5,131 nucleotides of DNA, taken from contig CAZVES010000161.1 of assembly GCA_964625835.1 (NCBI GenBank), positions 1-5,131 on the forward strand. The letters are read 5' to 3'. The notes under the pieces are model-generated. The model had not been told where the DNA came from and ran no database searches. It saw only the letters and a program-made list of their open reading frames with translations. This DNA is from UBA5336 sp964625835 (GTDB lineage: Bacteria > Pseudomonadota > Alphaproteobacteria > Caulobacterales > Hyphomonadaceae). A program made the position numbers and the translations under genes. This document shows, piece by piece, positions 1-5,131 of the stretch; position 1 is the first letter of the stretch, and each line of letters starts with the position of its first letter.

Positions 1-785
1 AGCCCCGCCGCCAGGCCGGGCCGCTTCAGCAGGCCGAACCGCCAGGTCAGCACGCTGAGCACAATAAAGGGAACAAGCCCTTCAAGGACCGCCTCGTAGA
101 GCTGGCTGGGATGGCGCGGCATTTCCGGGCCGTCACAGCCGAACTGTCGGGCAAAGGCCGCGCCTCGCTCGGTGATCAGGTCGGCGCAGTACACCCATGT
201 TCCGGTGGCCCAGTCATAGGCGCCGGGCGCGCCGCCCACATTGGCCTCGGGGAACACCACGCCCAGGGGACCATCGGTGTGGCGGCCATAGAGTTCAGCG
301 TTGATGAAGTTGGCCGTGCGCCCGAAAAACAGGCCGATGGGCGTGACCACGCCCGCAATGTCGCCGATTGCCATCAGGCTGACGCCCCTCTGGCGGGCGA
401 TCCAGAACAGGGCCAGCGCCACGCCGATCAGGCCGCCATGGAAGCTCATCCCGCCCTCCCAGACACGCAGCAGCATCAGGGGGTCGTCGGCGATCCGGCC
501 CGGCTCGAACGGGATCTGGTAAAACAGGATATAGCCCAGCCGCCCGCCCAGGATCACCCCCAGGGTCGCGTAGAAGACAAGGTCGTCAATGTCGTCGCGT
601 GTGGCCGGGCTGGCACTGCCAAACAGCGCCGGGCGCTTGACCAGGGCCAGGGCATACCGCCAGGCCAGCAACAGCCCGGCGATATAGGATAGCGCATACC
701 ATCGAATGGGGAAGCCGAACACCTCAACCAGGGCCGGGCTGAATTCGGGAAAGCTCAATGCGCCCATGGCGATGTGCGTCATCAT
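1..785 (-). CDS. lgt: Prolipoprotein diacylglyceryl transferase, C-terminus cut by window edge
   Basis: Inner-membrane enzyme that moves diacylglycerol from phosphatidylglycerol to the lipobox cysteine of prolipoproteins, the first step of lipoprotein maturation. The visible 261 codons stay open to the left edge. Family landmarks in order: FPIRWYALSY (about 25-34), GGRLGYILFY (80-89), WEGGMSFHGGLIG (109-121) with the conserved His116, GRTANFINAELYGR (155-168) with the conserved Arg156, and RHPSQLYEAVLEG (224-236). Several hydrophobic membrane segments lie between them. Compared with E. coli Lgt (about 290 residues), roughly 30 to 50 C-terminal residues are missing, including the last helix and the FR..VEFFR.PD region that carries another essential Arg. 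The start is taken as the first of two consecutive ATGs at 785 and 782; AGGGG on the minus strand (796-800) lies 10 nt upstream. It is divergent from the UbiK-family gene. Identification is firm; only the choice between the two ATGs is open. Confidence 0.95.
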   Translation of the reverse strand, partial: MMTHIAMGALSFPEFSPALVEVFGFPIRWYALSYIAGLLLAWRYALALVKRPALFGSASPATRDDIDDLVFYATLGVILGGRLGYILFYQIPFEPGRIADDPLMLLRVWEGGMSFHGGLIGVALALFWIARQRGVSLMAIGDIAGVVTPIGLFFGRTANFINAELYGRHTDGPLGVVFPEANVGGAPGAYDWATGTWVYCADLITERGAAFARQFGCDGPEMPRHPSQLYEAVLEGLVPFIVLSVLTWRFGLLKRPGLAAG

Positions 786-890
786 CGGGTCTTTTCCCCT
801 GTGGCGTTTGCCCCCATGTGCATGACACAATGGCCGAGTGCAAGCGCCGTCTGGCACCATTCCGGTGCCGATCCCTGAGGAGTCCGCCCG
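786..890. promoter_or_regulatory. Divergent intergenic region between lgt and the UbiK-family gene
   Basis: These 105 bp lie between two outward-reading genes, so they should hold promoters for both (inference from layout). I see no convincing -35/-10 pair for either direction. The visible elements are the lgt Shine-Dalgarno-like AGGGG (minus strand, 796-800), a perfect 6-bp inverted repeat at 853-869, the strong GAGGAG at 877-882 placed 8 nt before the UbiK-family ATG, and a GANTC site (GAGTC, 880-884) overlapping that Shine-Dalgarno. Confidence 0.5.
853..869. repeat. Short inverted repeat upstream of the UbiK-family gene
   Basis: GGCACC (853-858) and GGTGCC (864-869) form a perfect 6-bp, GC-rich inverted repeat around a 5-nt spacer. 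It ends 7 nt before the Shine-Dalgarno. It could be a small hairpin in the mRNA leader or a half-site pair for a regulator, but arms this short also arise by chance in GC-rich DNA. Confidence 0.4.
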
Positions 891-1145
891 ATGTCCAACA
901 CACCTCCGTTTCTTGACGATATTGCCGGACTGATGACAGGCGCCATGGGCGCGGCGCGCACGGCAGGCGATGAGGCGCGCACCGTGATGCAGTCGCGCGT
1001 GCGCGGGATGATCGCCGACATGGACCTGGCCAGCCGGGACGAAATCGAGGCGCTCAAGGCACTTGCTGTCGCCGCGCTTGAGCGGGTCGAGGCCCTGGAA
1101 GCACGTGTCGAGGCGCTCGAATCCGGTCACAAAAAAGACAGTTAA
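891..1145 (+). CDS. ubiK: UbiK/BMFP-family accessory factor, small coiled-coil protein
   Basis: An 84-residue protein of the BMFP (Brucella membrane fusogenic protein)/UbiK family. In enterobacteria, UbiK (YqiC) assists the ubiquinone biosynthesis complex together with UbiJ; in Brucella the homologue was described as membrane-fusogenic. The sequence shows the family layout: an N-terminal PFLDDIAGLMTGAMG amphipathic segment (about 6-20), a central SRVRGMIADMDLASRDEIEALK (35-56), and a C-terminal heptad-rich stretch (about 54-78) with repeated ALE/EAL units that should form a trimeric coiled coil, ending in a short charged tail. Length matches the family (about 80-100). The ATG is supported by GAGGAG 8 nt upstream. 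No UbiJ is visible, so the quinone role is inferred from the family. The divergent neighbour is lgt, and the ybjN-proC-TetR-like run follows 110 bp downstream. It ends in TAA. Confidence 0.85.
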   Translation: MSNTPPFLDDIAGLMTGAMGAARTAGDEARTVMQSRVRGMIADMDLASRDEIEALKALAVAALERVEALEARVEALESGHKKDS

Positions 1146-1255
1146 CGGGCATTTTCCCGTGGACAAACCCAGGTTGCAGTGTTGCAGCCGACTCAGCGCA
1201 TCGTTAGCTTGCGCGAGCGATCCCCGCGGTCGCCATGATTCGAAAGGGCGAGGCA
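1146..1255 (+). promoter_or_regulatory. Spacer between the UbiK-family gene and ybjN, probable ybjN promoter region
   Basis: This 110-bp noncoding spacer is the largest gap in the plus-strand run and the likeliest place for a promoter of ybjN-proC-TetR-like (inference). It contains two GANTC sites (GACTC 1190-1194; GATTC 1237-1241) and a tandem GTTGCAG repeat (1173-1179 and 1181-1187). A TTGCAG (1182-1187) followed 16 nt later by TTAGCT (1204-1209) is a poor sigma-70-like candidate and I would not rely on it. A 5-bp hairpin at 1145-1160 has no T-tract after it. Confidence 0.4.
1244..1248 (+). promoter_or_regulatory. Shine-Dalgarno deciding the ybjN start
   Basis: AAGGG at 1244-1248 stands 7 nt before the ATG at 1256, a normal spacing. 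The in-frame ATG 21 nt upstream (1235) has only GATCCCCGCGG-like sequence before it and no recognisable ribosome-binding site. This favours the shorter protein. Confidence 0.6.
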
Positions 1256-1762
1256 ATGAGCTTGAGCCAGACAGATATCGAAACGACAGACATCGAAGCG
1301 CTCGACGTGATCGAGGACATGCTGGAGGCCAATGGCTGGCAGCATGAGCGCGAGGAAGGCGATGATGCGATCCAGTGCATCTGCCCGACCCGCTGGGGCG
1401 ACATGGGGGCACTGTTCGCCATGCGCCGTGAGCCGGCCGCCATCCATTTCTCCGTCACGCTGGACGTGAAGCCCCAGCCGGGAAAGCGCGCCGCGCTGGC
1501 TGAACTGGTCATGCTCTGCAATGAGCGGCTGTGGCTCGGCCACTTCGACTACTGGGCCGAGGAAGGCGTGATCATCTTCCGCCACGCCCTGCCCATGCTG
1601 GACCGCGACGTACCGAGCACAGGCGAGCTGCGCTCGCTCATGGCCGCGGCCGTGGACAGCTGCGAGCGCTTTGTGCCGGCCTTCAATTTCCTGATCTGGG
1701 CTGGCAAGTCCCCGCGCGAGGCGATCGACGCGGTCATGTTCGAGACCATGGGCGAGGCCTGA
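1256..1762 (+). CDS. YbjN domain-containing protein
   Basis: A 168-residue soluble protein of the YbjN family, whose fold resembles type III secretion chaperones. E. coli YbjN is linked to stress responses, but the biochemical role of the alphaproteobacterial form is unknown. Family features are visible: an N-terminal helix DVIEDMLEANGW (17-28), a beta-rich middle section, NERLWLGHFDYW (89-100), IIFRHALP (106-113), and the conserved C-terminal block ERFVPAFNFLIWAG (137-150) followed by EAIDAVMFETMGEA (155-168). No signal peptide or membrane segment is seen. The ATG at 1256 is preferred over the in-frame ATG at 1235 (which would add 7 residues) because only the former has a well-placed AAGGG. 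Its stop codon overlaps the proC start by one base, so the two genes are probably translationally coupled; this gives an operon link but no proof of a shared function. Confidence 0.85.
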   Translation: MSLSQTDIETTDIEALDVIEDMLEANGWQHEREEGDDAIQCICPTRWGDMGALFAMRREPAAIHFSVTLDVKPQPGKRAALAELVMLCNERLWLGHFDYWAEEGVIIFRHALPMLDRDVPSTGELRSLMAAAVDSCERFVPAFNFLIWAGKSPREAIDAVMFETMGEA

Positions 1763-2571
1763 TGGGCCAGCCGTCTGCGCCTGTCGTTCTCGTCGGCGCG
1801 GGAAACATGGGCGGGGCCATTGCGGCAGGCTGGCTGAAGGCTGACCCGCCGAACTGCCCTGTGATCGTGGATCCCAATCCCAGCGAAACCGTGCGCGGCT
1901 GGGAGGCCGCTGGCCGCGTCGAGCTCAATCCCGAACCGCGCCCCGCCAGCGTTCTCATGGTCGGGGTCAAGCCGCAGGTGTTTCCGCACGTGCTGGAAGA
2001 CCTGAAAGCCTGGACCGGCCCGGACACGCTCGTCATCTCAATCATGGCCGGCGTCACGCTCACAGGTCTGGAGGACGCCTTGGGTACGGCCCGCTGCATC
2101 CGCGTGATGCCGAACACGCCGGGCGCCATCGGCATGGGCGTTGCGCTTGTGAGCCCCGCGCCCGCCTGCTCGGACGCGGACATGGACACCGCCCGTGCCC
2201 TGCTCGCCCCGCTCGGCCATGTCGAAGGGCCCATGAATGAGGCCACCCTGCAGGCCGCCACGGGGCTTTCCGGCTGCGGCCCGGCCTATGTTTTCCTTCT
2301 GGCCGAAGTGCTGGCCGATGCGGCGGAGGCGCTTGGCGTGCCCGCCGACATGGCCGCCCGGCTGGCGGTGCACACGATTGACGGATCGGCCAGCCTGCTG
2401 GCGCAGAGTGGCGAGCCGGCGGCGGACCTGCGCCGGGCCGTCACCTCGCCGAATGGAGTCACCCAGGCCGCGCTGGACACCTTGATGGCGGACGGCGCGA
2501 TGCCATCTTTGTTCATGCAAGCATTGAAAGCCGCCCTGGCCCGGGACAAGGCCCTGTCGGGCGGCGCATGA
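1762..2571 (+). CDS. proC: Pyrroline-5-carboxylate reductase
   Basis: Cytosolic enzyme that reduces 1-pyrroline-5-carboxylate to L-proline with NAD(P)H, the last step of proline synthesis. The 269-residue product has the usual length. Visible landmarks: the Rossmann nucleotide-binding motif VGAGNMGGAI (11-20), GVKPQ (68-72), SIMAGVT (93-99), RVMPNTPGAIGMG (114-126), the TGLSGCGPAYVF segment (167-178) in the dimerisation/substrate region, and the C-terminal signature VTSPNGVTQAAL (227-238), where Thr234 matches the conserved substrate-contacting Thr. Asn231 replaces the commoner Gly, an exchange tolerated in the family. The frame is open further upstream, but the ATG at 1762 is right: it puts the Rossmann motif about 10 residues from the N-terminus and overlaps the ybjN stop (TGATG), with GAGG at 1754-1757. 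The TetR-like gene follows after 7 bp. Confidence 0.96.
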   Translation: MGQPSAPVVLVGAGNMGGAIAAGWLKADPPNCPVIVDPNPSETVRGWEAAGRVELNPEPRPASVLMVGVKPQVFPHVLEDLKAWTGPDTLVISIMAGVTLTGLEDALGTARCIRVMPNTPGAIGMGVALVSPAPACSDADMDTARALLAPLGHVEGPMNEATLQAATGLSGCGPAYVFLLAEVLADAAEALGVPADMAARLAVHTIDGSASLLAQSGEPAADLRRAVTSPNGVTQAALDTLMADGAMPSLFMQALKAALARDKALSGGA

Positions 2572-2574
2572 GGA
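2569..2574 (+). promoter_or_regulatory. Shine-Dalgarno overlapping the proC stop codon
   Basis: TGAGGA contains both the proC TGA stop (2569-2571) and a GAGGA ribosome-binding site (2570-2574), 4 nt before the ATG at 2579. Ribosomes finishing proC therefore cover the initiation signal of the next gene, a layout suited to translational coupling. Confidence 0.65.
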
Positions 2575-2578
2575 CACC

Positions 2579-3268
2579 ATGGCGCTGACGCGCGAAGAGA
2601 TCATCGAAAAGGGCGTGCAGGCCGCGCTGGAACTGGCCGGGACACGGGCCTGGAGCGCGCTGACACTGTCGGACATCGCGGCCGCCTCCGGCCTGACCCT
2701 GAATGATTTTCACGGAGTGGCGAGCGTCGAAAGCCTGGCCGAGGCCGCCGAACGCCATTTCGACAAGGCCATGTCCGGCGAGGGCATCGACCTTGACGAG
2801 ACACCGCGCGAGCGCCTGTTCGACGTGATCATGCTGCGCTTTGAAGCGATGGAAGAGCGCCGCGCCGGTGTCCTGTCCCTCGTGCATTACCGCGAAAACT
2901 CACCGCTGCGGCTGGCCCGCCACCTTGCCGCGCGCAAGGCGAGTGCCGACTGGGCCCTGGTCTCTGCGGGCCTTGATGGCGCAGACCAGGTCGTGCCGCG
3001 CGACATCCGCTCTGTGGCCGTGGCCTATGCCATGGCACAGGCCGAGCGCGCCTGGCGTAAGGAAACCGATCCGGGCTTTGCACGCACCATGTCGAAGCTG
3101 GACGAGGAGTTGCGCAAGCTCGAAGATGGCGCGGGCCGCTTCTCGCGCTTTCGCGGCGGGCGCCGGGCGAAATCGGGCGAGACCACGTCCGAGCCCTGGA
3201 GCGATGAGCCCCCCGCCAGTGGCGAAAGTGTTGGCCCCACAGAGCCCGAGCCCCAGCCTCAGGGCTGA
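2579..3268 (+). CDS. TetR-fold protein, degenerate HTH, COQ9-like
   Basis: A 229-residue protein with a TetR-type architecture. An N-terminal helical region (about 5-63) contains WSALTLSDIAAASGLTLNDF (25-44), which matches the first part of a TetR helix-turn-helix, but the usual recognition-helix pattern (LY.HF..K..L) is replaced by FHGVASVESL (44-53). The ligand-type domain has RERLFDVIMLRFEAM (77-91) and AERAWRKETDPGFARTMSKLD (155-175), a W..D/E.sp.f..Tm..LD arrangement shared by COQ9 proteins and a related alphaproteobacterial TetR subgroup. COQ9 has a TetR fold and binds lipids and quinone-pathway intermediates rather than DNA. From about residue 184 the protein turns basic (SRFRGGRRAK, 189-198) and then into a low-complexity Pro/Glu/Ser tail. 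It may be a regulator or a lipid-binding COQ9 relative; the sequence alone does not decide. It is coupled to proC, and its stop lies 7 bp from the convergent purL stop. Confidence 0.7.
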   Translation: MALTREEIIEKGVQAALELAGTRAWSALTLSDIAAASGLTLNDFHGVASVESLAEAAERHFDKAMSGEGIDLDETPRERLFDVIMLRFEAMEERRAGVLSLVHYRENSPLRLARHLAARKASADWALVSAGLDGADQVVPRDIRSVAVAYAMAQAERAWRKETDPGFARTMSKLDEELRKLEDGAGRFSRFRGGRRAKSGETTSEPWSDEPPASGESVGPTEPEPQPQG

Positions 3269-3275
3269 CCCGATC

Positions 3276-5131
3276 CTAGCCCACCGCGCTCATATAGGAA
3301 GGCAGCCAGCCCTCATGGGCTTCGCGCAGGTGGGATAGGGGNNNNNNNNNNNNNNNNNNNNNNNNNNNNNNNNNNNNNNNNNNNNNNNNNNNNNNNNNNN
3401 NNNNNNNNNNNNNNNNNNNNNNNNNNNNNNNNNNNNNNNNNAGGGCGTCGCCCTCCAGGCCGAGCCATTCGCGCGCATAAAGCGAAGCACCGAGATGGCC
3501 CTTCGTTTCACCGATCAGGATCAGCGCGTCGCCCGGCTGGGCGCCCTTAAGCGTGGCGATCTTCGAGACATCTTCGATCAGGCCCACCCCGCCCACGACC
3601 GGCGTCGGCGGTATGCCCTTGCCATCAGTCTCGTTGTAAAGGCTGACATTTCCCGATACGACCGGGAAATCGAGCGCGCGGCAGGCCTCGGCCATGCCCT
3701 CTATGGCGCGCACGATCTGGCCCATGACTTCGGGCCGCTCCGGATTGCCGAAATTCAGATTGTCCGTGATGGCGATGGGCCGCGCGCCGACGGCGGAAAG
3801 GTTGCGATAGGCCTCCGCCACGGCCGCCTTGCCGCCCTCATAGGGGTCAGCGCTCACATAATGCGGGTTGCAGTCGCAGCAGATGGCGAGCGCCTTGTTC
3901 GTGCCGTGGATGCGGACAATGGCGGCGTCGCCCATGCTCTGCGAGCTGTCCACCGTGTCGCCCATCACATGGCGGTCATACTGCTCCCAGATCCAGCGTT
4001 TGCTGGCCATGTCCGGGCAGGACATCAGCTTCAGAAGCACTTCGCCATAATCCTCCGGCTCAGGATATTTGGAGATGTCGAGGGGCGCGCGGGGCTTTGG
4101 CTCCGCCCACGGACGATCGTAATTCGGCGCATCCTCGGCGAGCGGAGCAACGGGAATATCGCACACCACTTCGCCGAACTGTTTCAAACGCATATGGCCG
4201 GTATCGGTCGTCATGCCGATGACCTCGGCGTCGAGGTCGTATTTGGCGAAAATCGCCTTCGCGACCTCTTCCTTGCCCGGCCTGAGCACCATGAGCATGC
4301 GTTCCTGGCTCTCAGACAGCATGATCTCATAGGCTGTCATGCCCACCTCGCGCTGGGGCACGAGATCGAGATCCATCTCTACGCCGACCCCGCCCTTGTC
4401 GGCCATTTCGACACTGGAGGAGGTCAGCCCCGCCGCGCCCATGTCCTGGATCGCCTGGATCGCGTCCGTGGCCATCAGTTCAAGGCAGGCCTCGATGAGC
4501 AGTTTCTCCGTAAACGGATCACCGACCTGCACGGTCGGGCGCTTTTCCTCGTCGCCTTCGGAGAACTCCGCGGACGCCATGGTCGCGCCATGGATGCCGT
4601 CGCGGCCCGTCTTCGAGCCGACATAGAAGATCGGGTTTCCGGGTGTGGCGCCGCGCGCGTAGAAAATCCTGTCCTGATCCGCCAGGCCGACGGCCATGGC
4701 ATTGACCAGGATGTTGCCATTGTAGCCCTTGTCGAACTGGGTCTCGCCCGCCACCGTGGGCACCCCGACGCAATTGCCATAGCCGCCGATGCCCGCAACG
4801 ACGCCGGCCACGAGGCTGCGCGTCTTCGGGTGATCGGGCGAGCCAAAGCGCAGGGCATTGACCAGCGCGATGGGCCGCGCGCCCATGGTGAACACATCGC
4901 GCAATATGCCGCCCACGCCCGTCGCCGCGCCCTGATAGGGCTCGATGTAGGATGGGTGGTTGTGCGACTCCATCTTGAAGATGGCCGCCTGCCCGTCGCC
5001 GATGTCGATGACGCCCGCATTCTCGCCGGGGCCCTGGATGACATGGGCGTTCTTCGTGGGGAATTTCGACAGGTGCCGGCGCGAGGATTTGTAGGAGCAG
5101 TGCTCGCTCCACATCACGCTGTAGATGCCAA
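3276..5131 (-). CDS. purL: Phosphoribosylformylglycinamidine synthase subunit PurL, 5' partial, internal gap
   Basis: Synthetase subunit of FGAM synthase, step four of de novo purine synthesis: ATP-dependent conversion of FGAR to FGAM using ammonia from PurQ, bridged by PurS. Motifs from the right edge inwards: SVMWSEHCSYK with the active-site His (codon 5100-5102), ESHNHPSYIEPYQGAATGVGG (about 4908-4970), GGYGNCVGVPTVAGE (about 4743-4787), QDMGAAGLTSSSVEM (about 4401-4445), SESQERMLMVL, then the second half with CDCNPHYVSADPYEGGK, TDNLNFGNPERPE, VSGNVSLYNET and PPTPVVGG. The extreme C-terminus LREAHEGWLPSYM is typical. This is the small PurL type (about 740 residues), without fused PurQ. No true start is visible: the frame stays open to 5131 and about 45 N-terminal residues are outside. 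The Ns at 3342-3441 remove the end of the C-terminal domain. It is convergent with the TetR-like gene; no purS, purQ or bolA lies on its downstream side. Confidence 0.97.
   Translation of the reverse strand, partial: GIYSVMWSEHCSYKSSRRHLSKFPTKNAHVIQGPGENAGVIDIGDGQAAIFKMESHNHPSYIEPYQGAATGVGGILRDVFTMGARPIALVNALRFGSPDHPKTRSLVAGVVAGIGGYGNCVGVPTVAGETQFDKGYNGNILVNAMAVGLADQDRIFYARGATPGNPIFYVGSKTGRDGIHGATMASAEFSEGDEEKRPTVQVGDPFTEKLLIEACLELMATDAIQAIQDMGAAGLTSSSVEMADKGGVGVEMDLDLVPQREVGMTAYEIMLSESQERMLMVLRPGKEEVAKAIFAKYDLDAEVIGMTTDTGHMRLKQFGEVVCDIPVAPLAEDAPNYDRPWAEPKPRAPLDISKYPEPEDYGEVLLKLMSCPDMASKRWIWEQYDRHVMGDTVDSSQSMGDAAIVRIHGTNKALAICCDCNPHYVSADPYEGGKAAVAEAYRNLSAVGARPIAITDNLNFGNPERPEVMGQIVRAIEGMAEACRALDFPVVSGNVSLYNETDGKGIPPTPVVGGVGLIEDVSKIATLKGAQPGDALILIGETKGHLGASLYAREWLGLEGDAXXXXXXXXXXXXXXXXXXXXXXXXXXXXXXXXXXPLSHLREAHEGWLPSYMSAVG
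3342..3441. other. Assembly gap, exactly 100 Ns, inside purL
   Basis: A run of exactly 100 N bases, the conventional placeholder for a scaffold gap of unknown length. It lies between the codons for GLEGDA and for PLSHLREAHEGW of PurL. Both flanks read correctly as PurL, so the join is biologically sensible, but the gap size should not be taken as real. Confidence 0.98.

Noticed and set aside
111..692. Long plus-strand open frame antisense to lgt, and similar long frames antisense to the YbjN gene, proC and purL
   Set aside because: They lie opposite clearly identified genes in GC-rich DNA, have no family features, and show the Arg/Ala/Pro/Gln bias of shadow frames.
817..829. TGTG-catga-CACA palindrome in the lgt/ubiK intergenic region as a regulator site
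   Set aside because: The arms are 4 bp and the spacing does not match a CRP/FNR-type consensus; expected by chance.
1145..1160. ACGGG-catttt-CCCGT hairpin directly after the UbiK-family stop as a terminator
   Set aside because: The stem is only 5 bp and is followed by GGACAAACCC, not a T-tract. On the other strand, the run of Ts is about 8 nt away from the stem, so it does not fit an intrinsic terminator either way.
1204..1209. TTGCAG / TTAGCT as a ybjN promoter
   Set aside because: Both hexamers are poor matches and the spacing is 16 nt; nothing distinguishes this from chance without a mapped transcription start.
1531..1761. N-terminal extension of ProC by 77 residues (frame open upstream)
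   Set aside because: It would overlap ybjN, is Arg/Ala/Gly-rich in the way of a shadow frame, and would put the Rossmann motif far from the N-terminus. The ATG at 1762 fits the family length.
3269..3275. Bidirectional terminator between the TetR-like gene and purL
   Set aside because: Only 7 bp separate the two stop codons and no GC-rich hairpin with a T-run is visible around them.
5115..5117. GTG at 5117 as the purL start codon
   Set aside because: The codons before it read GIYS, which belongs to the conserved GI(F/Y)SVMWSEHCSYK block of PurL. The frame runs off the window, so this is an internal Val.

Overview
This 5.1-kb, GC-rich window comes from an alphaproteobacterium, most likely of the Caulobacterales/Maricaulales/Hyphomonadaceae side of the class (inference). 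The support is the family make-up (a UbiK/BMFP-type protein divergent from lgt, an alphaproteobacterial-type YbjN protein overlapping proC, a degenerate TetR/COQ9-like protein, a small-type PurL), plus sparse GANTC sites that cluster in the noncoding DNA, as expected where a CcrM-type methyltransferase acts.

Layout. Positions 1-785 (minus strand) hold lgt, prolipoprotein diacylglyceryl transferase, cut at its C-terminus by the window edge. A 105-bp divergent intergenic region (786-890) separates it from a plus-strand run: a UbiK-family small coiled-coil protein (891-1145), a 110-bp spacer, then three tightly packed genes: a YbjN-domain protein (1256-1762), proC (1762-2571, start overlapping the ybjN stop) and a TetR-fold, COQ9-like protein (2579-3268, its Shine-Dalgarno overlapping the proC stop). 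Seven bases further on, the convergent purL (3276-5131, minus strand) begins with its stop codon; its N-terminal codons lie beyond the right edge.

The purL gene contains exactly 100 Ns (3342-3441), which looks like a scaffold placeholder. Comparison with the usual PurL length and the absent C-terminal motifs suggest the real missing DNA is roughly three times longer, so apparent frame continuity across the Ns means nothing.

The genes are mostly housekeeping: lipoprotein maturation, a quinone or membrane accessory factor, the last step of proline synthesis and the fourth step of purine synthesis. The least understood members are the YbjN protein and the TetR/COQ9-like protein. No mobile element, CRISPR array, RNA gene or evidently new multi-gene system is visible. 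The points most worth a second look are the GANTC clustering around the ubiK and ybjN starts, the presence of a UbiK-type and a COQ9-like protein in one short run, and the mis-sized purL gap.
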